Numbered from the stretch's first letter, positions 1-7,759 are shown. The stretch is 11,148 nucleotides of DNA from CAYMEV01 sp964431655 [NCBI: uncultured bacterium] (GCA_964431655.1 CAYSKJ010000106.1:1-11148), one strand, 5' to 3'. Notes: a model not told the origin generated them from the sequence alone. Program-made: numbers and translations.

Positions 1-2199
1 AAGTTCGCCGAAGAAAAGGCTTGAATTCTTTACAAAAAAGACTGTTTGAAGATCACCGCACAGGGATTTGAGCTTTTTGGCATAAGCTTCCTCCTGGCCG
101 TCATCGGGTGTATTAAGGCCCATAATGACAGCATCAGCATTTTTGCTGTAAGAATGTATAATTTCAGAAAAATCCTTGTCCCGGGGCTTTATCATAACCT
201 TAAAACCGGCCTTTATCCTTACCTGTTCAATAAGATTTTTAAGGTACCTTGTTGTTTCTTTCTCCATCCTTTCATCGTTTGCAATACTGATTATCTCAAT
301 CCTGGATCCTCTCCACTCATGATTCTGAACCAGGAGATGGGCCAGGAGTATCATCAGATCGCCATTTCTCTGCAGACCGCCCCACCATACATGGATGTTC
401 CTCTTTTCCGCCTCCTTAGGGAAAAGTCTTTTCGGGTTAATTCTGCAGAGTATGATGGATTTATTGACCACAGAAAGTTTTTTCATTGCAATAAAAAGGT
501 TTTCGAGGTTCTTTTCCTTTTTAGGCCAGCCTACCATTACGGTATTGCTCTGAATACCTGCCATGCCGTTTGCCTGGCTTACCGTGACAAGGCCGTCGGT
601 AAAGCCTGGAACGACATCTATCTCTGAAAAAAGATCAAGTCCCTCGTTTTTGAGCTTTTCCTGCATCTCCAGAACTTCCCGCCCGATATCCAGGTGCTTA
701 TCCAGAAGGTCCCCAATTTTCAATTTGCATACTGTTACAATGCCGCTTGACTGGCTGAACCAGTTCCCGAACCTGATAAGATCGAGATTATCCTCGACAT
801 TATTGATCACAAGAAGTATGTGGGGGCGCCAGTTCCTGGCGCTCATGGGATGGTTGCTCAGCCTGCGCAGGAATTTTTTTATCATTGCTTCATAAAAACC
901 CCTTCTTACATCACCATACCGTTTCTTCTGCTCCCTGCGGACCAGTACGGCATATAGCAGGGATTCAACGGCTACTGCAATAATGCTTCCCGCTGGAGAT
1001 ATAAGGATCATTACAAATACACAGGCAATGCCCCCGGTCATAGGTATTAGCCAGGGTAAACGTATTTTGGGCCTCCAGTAAGGTTCACTGCTGATTGTCT
1101 CAAGGGCTGCAACAATATTAATAGCACCATATACAGTAAGGAAGAACATTGTAACAACGGTTGCAACAAGGTTCAGACCTCCTATCATAACAGCACCCAG
1201 TGCAATTGCTGTTGTTATGACAAAGCCTGTTTTAAGGCTTTTTTCACCGCCAAAAAAGCGGGAAAAGAAACTGTCTCTTACATGATCTGAGGACAGAGCC
1301 TGGACAGTGCGGGGTGCTGATAGCATGGATCCTACAGCTGATGAGAAAATTGCCCCGAAAAGCCCGGGAAGGATCAAAAGGGCTCCGTAAGGGACAATAT
1401 GTATCCATACAAGGCTGTCCTGCCTTAAGGTTTCGGGGTCTGCCCCCATGGAGAGTATAAGGGGTATTACAAGGTATATTGCAAATCCCGTCAATGTAGC
1501 CAGAATCGCCCCCAGGGGAATGCTCTTTTTGGGGTTTTTCAAGTCCCCGGACAGGCCGAGTCCTGCCATAATACCGGTCACTGCAGGAAAAAACACTGCA
1601 AAAGCCTGCCAGAAGCTGATGTCACCAAAGGCTTCATGAAAGAACCCATGGGTTTTTCCTGTAAGTGAACTTATAGAAAGGGCGATAATGGAAATTGCCA
1701 CGAGGCCCATCAGGGGAAGCTGTACCCTAAGGGCTGTCTCAGCGCCCTTATAGGATAAACCGGCAACGATTAATATTATGATGAAAGTTGCATACTGCAG
1801 AGGGATATCCTCCCAGATAAGGCGGAATGATTCAGCTAAACCATAGGAATAAAGCGTTATCGAAAAGGCCTGGGAAAGAAACAGGGGTATGCCTATGGCC
1901 GTGCCTATCTCCAGGCCGAGGCTTCTGCTGATAATATAATAAGCTCCACCGGTTCCGACCCTTTAATTGGTCGCAACTGATGAAAAGGAAAGGGTCGTTA
2001 TAAGAGTTATGGAGTTTGCAAGCAGGACAATAAGAAGGGTATTTTGAAGGCCCATATTCCCAAGCACCCATCCAAGGCGCATATACATGATAACGCCAAG
2101 GATAGTGAGAACCGTCGGTGTAAAAACGCCTAGAAATGTCCCAAGCTTTCTGCCTTCCATAATTTTTGCATCCAATATAAATCTGTTAAAGGATTCCAT
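1..2199 (-). pseudogene. SLC12-like cation-chloride cotransporter / amino-acid-polyamine permease, interrupted by an in-frame TAA; 3' end beyond the window
   Basis: An integral membrane secondary transporter of the APC superfamily, closest by eye to the Na-K-Cl / K-Cl cotransporter (SLC12) group. The first membrane segment carries the signature GVFTPTVLTILGVIMYMRLG (about residues 24-43). After membrane segment 2 comes ATN, a TAA stop, then RVGTGGAYYIISRSLG, which matches the conserved family loop in the same frame. I read every codon from 1962 down to 1 and found no further stop, so 654 more codons follow, covering the remaining hydrophobic segments and a soluble C-terminal domain of roughly 250 residues typical of SLC12 proteins. 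No good Shine-Dalgarno precedes the ATG at 2197-2199. An internal ATG at 2158-2160 has a weak GGAT-like site upstream and may be the true start. The TAA makes this a nonsense pseudogene, a recent mutation or a sequencing error. The ion specificity cannot be told. Confidence 0.75.
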
Positions 2200-2376
2200 C
2201 TTTGATTTTAAGATAACGGCTCATATAAATCAATTAAATTTGCTACATTATTAATAATCATTTTTTGGGTTTATATGCGTGGTTTATGGTGAAATCGTAT
2301 ATTTCTGCAATTCAAAAATTGCTTTTCATCAGGAAAAATAAGAATATAGTACAATTATAAACAATTCAGGAGAGAC
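2200..2376. promoter_or_regulatory. Divergent AT-rich intergenic region
   Basis: This 177-base gap separates the leftward permease from the rightward CofE-like gene, so it should hold promoters for both. On the plus strand TTGCTT (2319-2324) lies 18 bases before AATATA (2343-2348), a plausible but imperfect promoter. A short inverted repeat, GCAATT-caaa-AATTGC (2307-2322), overlaps that candidate -35 box and could be an operator or chance. The Shine-Dalgarno AGGAG at 2368-2372 serves the gene that starts at 2377 or 2380. I see no convincing promoter for the leftward gene. Confidence 0.35.
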
Positions 2377-3582
2377 ATGATGGAGAGAATCGTAGGAACT
2401 GTTGTAAGAGGAATAAGGGCACCTATAATAAAGAAGGGCGACGATATGGCAGGGCTTGTTGCCGGTATAATTGAAAATTTCTGGAAGGCGGAAAATATAG
2501 AACCTGTGGACAGGGATATCCTTGCGGTAACCGAGTCCATTGTAGCCAGAGCCCAGGGAAACTATGCAACAATTGAGCATATTGCTGGAGATGTTTATAA
2601 TAAATTTAAGAACAGCAAATTCGCGCTTATATTTCCCATATTAAGCAGAAACAGATTTGCAGTGTGCCTGAGGGGATTTGCCCGGGGCGCAGGCCTGGGG
2701 GGGAAAGAAATTACCCTTATGCTCAGCTATCCGGCCGATGAAGTGGGCAACCACCTTGTATATATGGAACAGCTGGATTCAGCAGGAATAAATCCCTGGA
2801 CTGATGTACTTGATGAACCTGCCTTCAGAAACCATTTCGGTTTTGAAAAACACACCTTTACAGGGATGGATTATATAAAATACTATAAGGACATAATAGA
2901 AAGCGAGGGTGTTGACTGCAGGGTCATATTCGCCAATCATCCTGAAACTATCCTGGATTATACTAAATACATAATAAATTGCGACATACATACAAGAAAG
3001 AGGACAAAAAATATACTCCTGAACAGGGGTGCAAAACTCGTCTACAGCCTTGACGAGATACTGGACAAACCTGTAAATGACAGCGGCTTCAATGAAGACT
3101 ACGGTCTTCTTGGCTCTAACAAGGCCACTGAATACACCGTAAAACTCTTCCCGAGAGACAGCAATAAACTGGTCAGAGATATACAGGACAGGCTGAAGAA
3201 GATATCCGGCAAAACCATAGAGGTTATGATCTATGGGGATGGAGCCTTTAAGGACCCAGTAGGGAAAATATGGGAACTTGCTGACCCGGTCGTCTCCCCG
3301 GGTTATACCGACGGGCTTGAAGGCACACCCAATGAAGTCAAGATAAAGTACCTTGCAGACAATAATTTTGCTCATCTCAGCGGGGATGAGCTGAAAAATG
3401 CCATATCTGAACATATAAGACACAAGGAAGATGATTTAAGGGGGAACATGGAGTCCCAGGGAACCACCCCCAGGCGCCTCACTGACCTGATAGGCTCTCT
3501 CTGCGACCTGACATCGGGCTCCGGGGACAAAGGGACCCCTATAGTTTATATCCAGGGATACTTTGACAATTATATTAAATAG
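2377..3582 (+). CDS. Long CofE-like protein (coenzyme F420-0:L-glutamate ligase fold), function unknown
   Basis: The N-terminal part resembles the CofE / F420_ligase family (Pfam PF01996, from memory). The segment DRDILAVTESIVARAQGNY (about residues 45-63) matches the CofE 'GDILVVTQKVVSKAEG' region, and a later stretch around residues 284-315 (MIYGDGAFKDPVGKIW and the following glycine-rich part) is placed like the CofE 'SDTFGRPWR' region. True CofE adds glutamate to F420-0 using GTP and is about 250 residues; this protein is 401 residues with an extra middle section (about 110-240). No other F420 genes are in the window, so F420 synthesis is not implied; ligation of an amino acid to another cofactor or metabolite is only a guess. 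It is predicted to be cytoplasmic. ATG at 2377 follows AGGAG by four bases, while the next codon, ATG at 2380, has the better seven-base spacing, so the start may be one residue shorter. The next gene follows after 35 bases, probably in the same operon. Confidence 0.65.
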   Translation: MMERIVGTVVRGIRAPIIKKGDDMAGLVAGIIENFWKAENIEPVDRDILAVTESIVARAQGNYATIEHIAGDVYNKFKNSKFALIFPILSRNRFAVCLRGFARGAGLGGKEITLMLSYPADEVGNHLVYMEQLDSAGINPWTDVLDEPAFRNHFGFEKHTFTGMDYIKYYKDIIESEGVDCRVIFANHPETILDYTKYIINCDIHTRKRTKNILLNRGAKLVYSLDEILDKPVNDSGFNEDYGLLGSNKATEYTVKLFPRDSNKLVRDIQDRLKKISGKTIEVMIYGDGAFKDPVGKIWELADPVVSPGYTDGLEGTPNEVKIKYLADNNFAHLSGDELKNAISEHIRHKEDDLRGNMESQGTTPRRLTDLIGSLCDLTSGSGDKGTPIVYIQGYFDNYIK

Positions 3583-3617
3583 AGTATACTTATCCCTATA
3601 TTAAAAGGAGGATAATA

Positions 3618-4352
3618 ATGATTAATTATGCCATTTTCCCGTTGCTATTTTTGCTTGCCTCTTCTGTAATGCTTTCAGGAGAAAATTATGAAAGGGATAT
3701 CATAAAGACATCAGAAGGCAATCTTGAAATAACCTTTATCGGCCACGGCACAATAATGATGAAATGGGATGAAAAAATCATTCATATAGACCCTTACGGA
3801 GCCATGGCAGATTACAGCTCCATGGCCAAGGCAGACCTGGTACTGCTGACCCACCACCATGGTGACCACCTCGATATCCTTGCAATTGACAAAGTAAAAA
3901 CAGAGAAAACAAAATTTTACCTCACCGAATTGTGTTATAATCATCTTAAATACGGAGAAATACTAAAAAACGGCGATGAAGCTTTTTTCGAAAACATAAA
4001 AATAAAAGCGATACCTGCATACAATATAGTGCATAAAAGAGACAACGGCGAACCCTACCACAAAAAGGGGGAGGGAAACGGCTATGTACTTACCTTCGGA
4101 GACGTAAATATCCTGGTCGCAGGCGATACGGAAAACATCCCCGAGATAAAAGCACTAAAAGGCATAGATTATGCTTTTCTTCCGATGAACATTCCCTATA
4201 CAATGACCCCGGAAATGGTAAAGGACGCAGTTACCGCCTTCTCTCCAAAAGTGCTTTACCCTTATCATTACGGAAATACTGACACTGACAAACTGCTGGA
4301 GATAATGAAGGATGTGGAGGGAATTGAGATAAGAATCAGGAAGATGAACTGA
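3618..4352 (+). CDS. Exported metallo-beta-lactamase-fold hydrolase (UlaG/UPF0173-like)
   Basis: A 244-residue MBL-fold protein of the COG2220 type. The metal-binding motif HxHxDH is present as H79-H-H81-G-D83-H84 after a typical LVLLT strand. Other likely metal or active-site residues are H139, D170 (in LVAGDTE) and H217 (in YPYHYG), the expected set for a two-metal site, so the enzyme looks intact. The conserved family start IGHGTIMMKW lies at about residues 41-50. A hydrophobic N-terminus (about residues 4-20) looks like a signal peptide or anchor, which places it outside the cytoplasm. The substrate is unknown; relatives include lactonases and phosphodiesterases. The start is firm: AAGGAGG at 3605-3611 sits six bases before the ATG. 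It lies 35 bases downstream of the CofE-like gene with no terminator visible between them, so co-transcription is likely. Confidence 0.85.
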   Translation: MINYAIFPLLFLLASSVMLSGENYERDIIKTSEGNLEITFIGHGTIMMKWDEKIIHIDPYGAMADYSSMAKADLVLLTHHHGDHLDILAIDKVKTEKTKFYLTELCYNHLKYGEILKNGDEAFFENIKIKAIPAYNIVHKRDNGEPYHKKGEGNGYVLTFGDVNILVAGDTENIPEIKALKGIDYAFLPMNIPYTMTPEMVKDAVTAFSPKVLYPYHYGNTDTDKLLEIMKDVEGIEIRIRKMN

Positions 4353-4405
4353 CAAAGCAAAATGAGTAAATATCTTCTGTACGGTATGTTGTTTTTTACA
4401 TGATT

Positions 4406-4411
4406 TATAAT
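4406..4411 (+). promoter_or_regulatory. Candidate -10 box before the DUF4440-like gene
   Basis: A perfect TATAAT lies 32 bases upstream of the ATG at 4444, in an AT-rich 91-base gap after the MBL gene. I see no good -35 hexamer at 16-18 bases (GGTATG at 4383-4388 is poor), so the call rests on the -10 match alone. If real, the small exported protein has its own promoter. Confidence 0.3.
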
Positions 4412-4443
4412 TTTTTAAAAAAACCTATTTAGCGGAGGCTGAC

Positions 4444-4884
4444 ATGAAAAAATCAAAGCTATTTTTAATCCTTCTGGCTATTTTTCTTCTTTGCGGTCTT
4501 TATGGCACAGGTGCCGAGGAAAAGGAAGAATCTTCCGGACCAGGCCTGGTCAAACAGCTCTGGGACGACATGAAAAATGCTGATGTAGAGGCAATCAGCA
4601 AATATATATCGCCTCAGTTCCAGTCAATCCATGAGGATGGCCCAAGGAACAGGGATGAACAGCTTGAACTCATAGAAAATCTTGATCTCGGTGAATACAT
4701 TCTTGAAGGATTCTTTACAACCGAGAATGATAATATCATTGTTGTATCCTATTTTGTTACTGTGGAAGAAACCCTTGAGGGAAAACGCCTTCCAGGCAGA
4801 AAATCTGCAAGGCTGAGCGCCTGGCAGAAGACTGAGAATGGCTGTAAATGGATTATTCATGCTAACCTGAGAACCATGCAGTAA
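4444..4884 (+). CDS. Small exported NTF2-like (DUF4440/SnoaL-type) protein
   Basis: A 146-residue protein with a clear signal peptide: a lysine-rich start, a leucine/isoleucine-rich core (about residues 6-19) and a likely cleavage near GTGA at residue 24. C17 sits within the hydrophobic core (FLLCG); the site is not a standard lipobox, but a relaxed lipoprotein signal cannot be excluded. The mature part, from about residue 34, has the layout of NTF2-like/DUF4440 domains: an opening helix (VKQLWDDMKNADVEAISKYI), then 'SPQFQSIHEDG', a helix, and curved strands ending in a WQKTENGCKWIIHAN strand pair. Such domains form a cone-shaped pocket that binds small molecules or, in some, catalyses a reaction; no catalytic residues can be named here. 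GGAGG at 4434-4438 is five bases before the ATG. The gene ends 31 bases from the convergent sulfur-carrier gene, and no strong terminator is visible between them. Confidence 0.75.
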   Translation: MKKSKLFLILLAIFLLCGLYGTGAEEKEESSGPGLVKQLWDDMKNADVEAISKYISPQFQSIHEDGPRNRDEQLELIENLDLGEYILEGFFTTENDNIIVVSYFVTVEETLEGKRLPGRKSARLSAWQKTENGCKWIIHANLRTMQ

Positions 4885-4915
4885 AGAAAATTAAAGAACT
4901 GGTCAGGCAGGACGG

Positions 4916-5116
4916 CTATCCCCCGTGAAACAGGTGAAATACCATCACCTTGGCATTATCCGGGATTTTGCATGTGCTATACTCCTCCTGGGAAATGAAT
5001 ATATCATTTACTGTAACCGATATCAGGGAATATATATAGTTCATTTCCGCAAGGAGGTCGGATACAGTCATTCCCTCTTTCCATTCCAGCTTATCCCTGT
5101 TGTTTACAGTAATCAT
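4916..5116 (-). CDS. thiS: ThiS/MoaD-type sulfur carrier protein
   Basis: A 66-residue ubiquitin-like sulfur carrier. It begins MITVNNRDKLEWKEGMTV, like the ThiS first hairpin and helix (TVSDLLAEM), and ends in the diagnostic Gly-Gly (residues 65-66). This C-terminus is adenylated by a ThiF/MoeB-type enzyme and converted to a thiocarboxylate that donates sulfur. By sequence it looks most like ThiS, but no thiG or thiH is present. It is the last gene of the operon behind AOR-type oxidoreductase genes, where sulfur carriers usually serve as MoaD-like donors for the dithiolene of molybdopterin/tungstopterin, so that role is my preferred inference. Its ATG overlaps the thiF stop (ATGA, 5113-5116), so translation is probably coupled. 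The upstream AGGG at 5119-5122 is too close to be a strong ribosome-binding site. Confidence 0.85.
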   Translation of the reverse strand: MITVNNRDKLEWKEGMTVSDLLAEMNYIYSLISVTVNDIFISQEEYSTCKIPDNAKVMVFHLFHGG

Positions 5117-5721
5117 ATCCCTGACTTTTTTAATATCAGTTCAATAGCCAGATTAGCCTGAATGGCTGAGGCAATAACGACCCTTGATGAGCATAATCCC
5201 ATATCTGCATTGGTTGACTGGTCACCTACCATATATAGGTTACCCGCTTTGCTGATCTTAATATCCTCCGACCTGCCTGTTCCTGATATACCGCTGGCAC
5301 ATATGATGGGAATATTTGGCAATACTGTGCACCATTTTTCAACAAGCCACTTTTTTGACTGGGCTGTATCAAAGGCTTCTATAAGTACATCCGCTGAACC
5401 AAAAATAACAGGTATATCATCTGGCTCAAGCCTTTTTCTTACCAGTTCGAGACAGATCCCGGGATTTATGTTAACAATATACTCCTGTATGGCATCAACT
5501 TTGTATTTACCGATATCATTGATGAAAAAATGCTGGCGGTTCAGATTGGACACCTCAACCCTGTCAAAATCCGCCAGGATGAGTTTCCCTACCCCTGCCC
5601 GTGCAAGCATAACAGCTGCATTGGAGCCCAGACCCCCGCAGCCGGCCAGGCCGATAGTGGCCTTTTCCAGTACATCTACTGACCCGGGCACATTCCTCTT
5701 AAATATATCTTTATAGTTCAT
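5113..5721 (-). CDS. thiF: ThiF-family sulfur-carrier adenylyltransferase (short, family 2-like)
   Basis: An E1-like enzyme that uses ATP to adenylate the C-terminal glycine of a sulfur carrier, here almost certainly the adjacent ThiS-like protein. The nucleotide-binding loop GLAGCGGLGSN is at residues 24-34, with D51/D53 at the end of the next strand, the family motif NLNRQ at 59-63 and lysines K72/K74 (GKYKVDA). D118 in EAFDTA sits where the magnesium-binding aspartate is expected. At 202 residues it is shorter than E. coli ThiF/MoeB, about 250, and lacks the paired CxxC zinc motifs; this fits the short 'ThiF family 2' type. C177 (MGLCSSR) lies where a catalytic cysteine could be, but that is uncertain. 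The ATG has no good Shine-Dalgarno and follows a GC hairpin 40 bases after the upstream stop, so expression may be lower than that of the oxidoreductase genes. Its role in tungstopterin sulfuration rather than thiamine synthesis is inferred from context. Confidence 0.88.
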   Translation of the reverse strand: MNYKDIFKRNVPGSVDVLEKATIGLAGCGGLGSNAAVMLARAGVGKLILADFDRVEVSNLNRQHFFINDIGKYKVDAIQEYIVNINPGICLELVRKRLEPDDIPVIFGSADVLIEAFDTAQSKKWLVEKWCTVLPNIPIICASGISGTGRSEDIKISKAGNLYMVGDQSTNADMGLCSSRVVIASAIQANLAIELILKKSGI

Positions 5722-5744
5722 TAGCGGTTAAAGCCGCCGGTCAT
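5721..5744 (-). other. Possible seven-codon mini-ORF overlapping the thiF start
   Basis: An ATG in the loop of the hairpin opens a frame reading M-T-G-G-F-N-R and then TAA. That stop shares one base with the thiF ATG (TAATG), the same junction as between the two large genes. It could couple thiF translation to melting of the hairpin, but it has no clear ribosome-binding site and may be chance. Confidence 0.15.
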
Positions 5745-5753
5745 GCCGGCGGC
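5733..5753 (-). terminator. GC-rich hairpin between the oxidoreductase genes and thiF (attenuator or processing site)
   Basis: A perfect 8-bp inverted repeat, GCCGCCGG / CCGGCGGC, with a 5-base loop. In the operon transcript it is followed only by UUUAA, so it is at best a weak intrinsic terminator that would let part of the transcripts through. It could instead protect the upstream mRNA 3' end or be a processing site. It lies between the TAG of the large AOR-C subunit (5762-5764) and the thiF ATG. Confidence 0.5.
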
Positions 5754-5761
5754 CAGGTTGT

Positions 5762-7759
5762 CTAAAGTGCTTTTTTAACGATTTCCACCAGTTCGGGCAG
5801 ATCTATATTCAATTTTTTCAGTCTATCAAGGGTAGGGATACCGTTCATTGTCCATCCCTTGCGCTTATAGGCGGCATCCATAACCTTGTCATACTGCTCA
5901 TATCTGTATTTTCTGATTATCTTCAGCTTTTCCTCCGTGGATTTGCCTTCAGGATCAACACCGATGATTTCTTTCAGCTGTTTGTCATAGCGCTCCATGC
6001 GGGATTCGTATTCCTCCGGGGTAACAGGTCCTACTGCCCTCATGGGCGGATAATCATCCTTCCTTTTACCATATCCAAGAAGTATGCAGAGTATTCTCTG
6101 GAGATTATAAACCCTTTCAGACTGTTCCAGCATTTTATCCTCGTCAAGCCTGATACCGGTCATTCCTTCAAAAAATTTCCAGTAGTTTTCCACATGCTCA
6201 GGTATTTTTGCAGCCTGCTGGGGGGGGTATTTTTTCATATTATCCGCAGGGGTTACATCATTCCATACAATCTTGCAGAGGCCGAGAAGGCCGAACCAGG
6301 TCCTGAAGAGGGGATAATAATAGAGTGCTTCGGCTTTATTTTCAAAAGTAGGTATCTGGTTGTTTACCATATCCATAAAAATAAGCCAGGCCTCATCATG
6401 CTGGGGACCTTTGAGAGCCATGGCATAACCGGCCTGCTGGGCAAGGGATTCCTTGGTAACATATTCAGAAACTTCAAGCCCCTTGACTTCCATTCCTATA
6501 TCATCCAGGAATTTTCTGTCAGCACCGTATTCCTTCTCCCACTTATTCTTGAGATAGCGGATGCCCCGGCCTGCATCTACTCCGAATCCTTCCCCCCGGG
6601 CCATTTCATGAAGGCACTCGAGCACTTCGTCTGCCGCCCCAAACTTAAGGTCCTTTCCGCCTGTATGGTTTTTGTTTATTACGCCTGCCTCATAAGCCTC
6701 CATAATAAAGGCCATGCAGGTCGCAAAAGATATGGTATCAATACCGTAGGTATCGGCATAGAAATTGAACTCAATTATGAAGGGCAGGTCAAAGCATCCC
6801 ATGTTTGAACCACCTGCTGCTGTTTCATACTCGGGACCATCCACACATACCTTCTGGCCTTTATAGGGTCCTGTCTTCAGCTCAAAATCATCCACAGTCT
6901 TGGCACATGCCATACTGCACCCGTGCCAGCATGCGTCCGATGCTCCCTGGGTAAAATATTTCTCCTTCATGACATAGCTGCTTATCTTCTTAACTTCTTC
7001 ATGGGTGCCGTACTTGTAGTTCATTATGGGAAGAAGGTCATAGGCATCCATAACATCAACGATATTTGCAGTTCCCACTTCCCTCATCCTGCACTGAAAC
7101 TTGTCCAGTGTCGCCATCTCGGCATTAACCTTCATACCATGGTTTCTTATCATCTCAGCATCAACAGGATGATTCAGGTCATCAATGATTTCAATAGCTC
7201 CTGTTGGGCATATATAGGCACAGGATGTACATCCGGTGCAATGGGGATCTACATCATTGAAAGGCATGGTAAGATGTCTTTTTATACCTCTGCCTGCATA
7301 GTCAATGATATCCTGAAGCATGAATTCCTTGCAGGCACGGACACATCTCCCGCACAATACACAGGCCTTTTGATTTTCATCGGTAAGCTCGCTTTTATAT
7401 TTGTCTTTATCCCTGGCTCCGCATTTTTCAGCTATCTCCTTAATAACGGGAACATTGGGAAACCTGCCCAGAAACATTTCAGCGAGGGTCTTGCGGTGTT
7501 TCATAACTTTTTCTGAATGGGTCTCCACGCTTATTTCATCCCGTACAGGAAAGTTACATGAAGTAACCAGCTTCTTTTTTCCCCTCTGCTCTATCTCCAC
7601 CATGCAGAGTCTGCAGGTCCCATCGGGCGTCAGGTCCTTATGGTAGCAAAGGGTCGGTATGTCTATGCCCAGAGACTGGATTGCGGGAAGAAGATAGGAA
7701 TCCCTGGCAATTTCAACCTTTTTACCGTTTATGGTAATTGTTATCTTATTATCAGCCAT
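5762..7759 (-). CDS. Fusion: NuoG/HydA-like iron-sulfur module + AOR domains 2-3 (catalytic half of a tungsten aldehyde oxidoreductase)
   Basis: A 665-residue cytoplasmic electron-transfer and catalytic subunit. Residues 1-75 form a NuoG-type [2Fe-2S] domain (C38, C49, C52, C68). The His-Cys3 cluster site of NuoG/HydA is not seen. Residues 130-190 hold two [4Fe-4S] motifs (C133/136/139/143 and C174/177/180/184). From about residue 195 the protein matches AOR domains 2 and 3. It has a Cys triplet C277-x3-C281-x3-C285 plus C495 for the AOR [4Fe-4S] cluster, E310/E312 in GPEYET, the pterin motif DTYGID at 336-341 and H454-D455 in KGPQHDE, like the active-site His of Pyrococcus AOR. AOR domain 1 is absent here and is encoded at the start of the preceding gene. 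GGAGG at 7767-7771 lies seven bases before the ATG, which overlaps the upstream stop by one base (TAATG), so equal production is likely. Oddities: the second pterin motif DxxGLC reads GLLGLC (G490). The metal (W rather than Mo) and the substrate are inferred from family only. Confidence 0.9.
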   Translation of the reverse strand: MADNKITITINGKKVEIARDSYLLPAIQSLGIDIPTLCYHKDLTPDGTCRLCMVEIEQRGKKKLVTSCNFPVRDEISVETHSEKVMKHRKTLAEMFLGRFPNVPVIKEIAEKCGARDKDKYKSELTDENQKACVLCGRCVRACKEFMLQDIIDYAGRGIKRHLTMPFNDVDPHCTGCTSCAYICPTGAIEIIDDLNHPVDAEMIRNHGMKVNAEMATLDKFQCRMREVGTANIVDVMDAYDLLPIMNYKYGTHEEVKKISSYVMKEKYFTQGASDACWHGCSMACAKTVDDFELKTGPYKGQKVCVDGPEYETAAGGSNMGCFDLPFIIEFNFYADTYGIDTISFATCMAFIMEAYEAGVINKNHTGGKDLKFGAADEVLECLHEMARGEGFGVDAGRGIRYLKNKWEKEYGADRKFLDDIGMEVKGLEVSEYVTKESLAQQAGYAMALKGPQHDEAWLIFMDMVNNQIPTFENKAEALYYYPLFRTWFGLLGLCKIVWNDVTPADNMKKYPPQQAAKIPEHVENYWKFFEGMTGIRLDEDKMLEQSERVYNLQRILCILLGYGKRKDDYPPMRAVGPVTPEEYESRMERYDKQLKEIIGVDPEGKSTEEKLKIIRKYRYEQYDKVMDAAYKRKGWTMNGIPTLDRLKKLNIDLPELVEIVKKAL

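Noticed and set aside
46-895. Open frames of 193 and 110 codons on the plus strand
   Set aside because: They run antisense to the C-terminal domain of the permease, resemble no family I know and lack ribosome-binding sites; the minus-strand frame is continuous through the region.
1832-2071. Second minus-strand frame crossing the TAA, considered as evidence of a frameshift
   Set aside because: The transporter motif continues in the original frame immediately after the TAA, so no frame change is needed; this frame is an overlap shadow.
2307-2322. Inverted repeat GCAATT-caaa-AATTGC before the CofE-like gene, considered as a terminator or operator
   Set aside because: Only six AT-rich base pairs with a four-base loop; too weak for a terminator and not distinguishable from chance in AT-rich DNA.
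2779-3423. A 214-codon open frame on the minus strand
   Set aside because: It lies wholly inside the CofE-like gene on the opposite strand and its translation shows no domain pattern.
5162-5716. A 184-codon plus-strand frame opposite thiF
   Set aside because: ThiF has clear motifs on the minus strand; the plus-strand frame is its shadow and has no ribosome-binding site.
6194-7516. Two plus-strand frames of about 200 codons opposite the AOR-C fusion
   Set aside because: Both are antisense shadows of a gene with many conserved cysteine motifs; their proteins match nothing recognisable.
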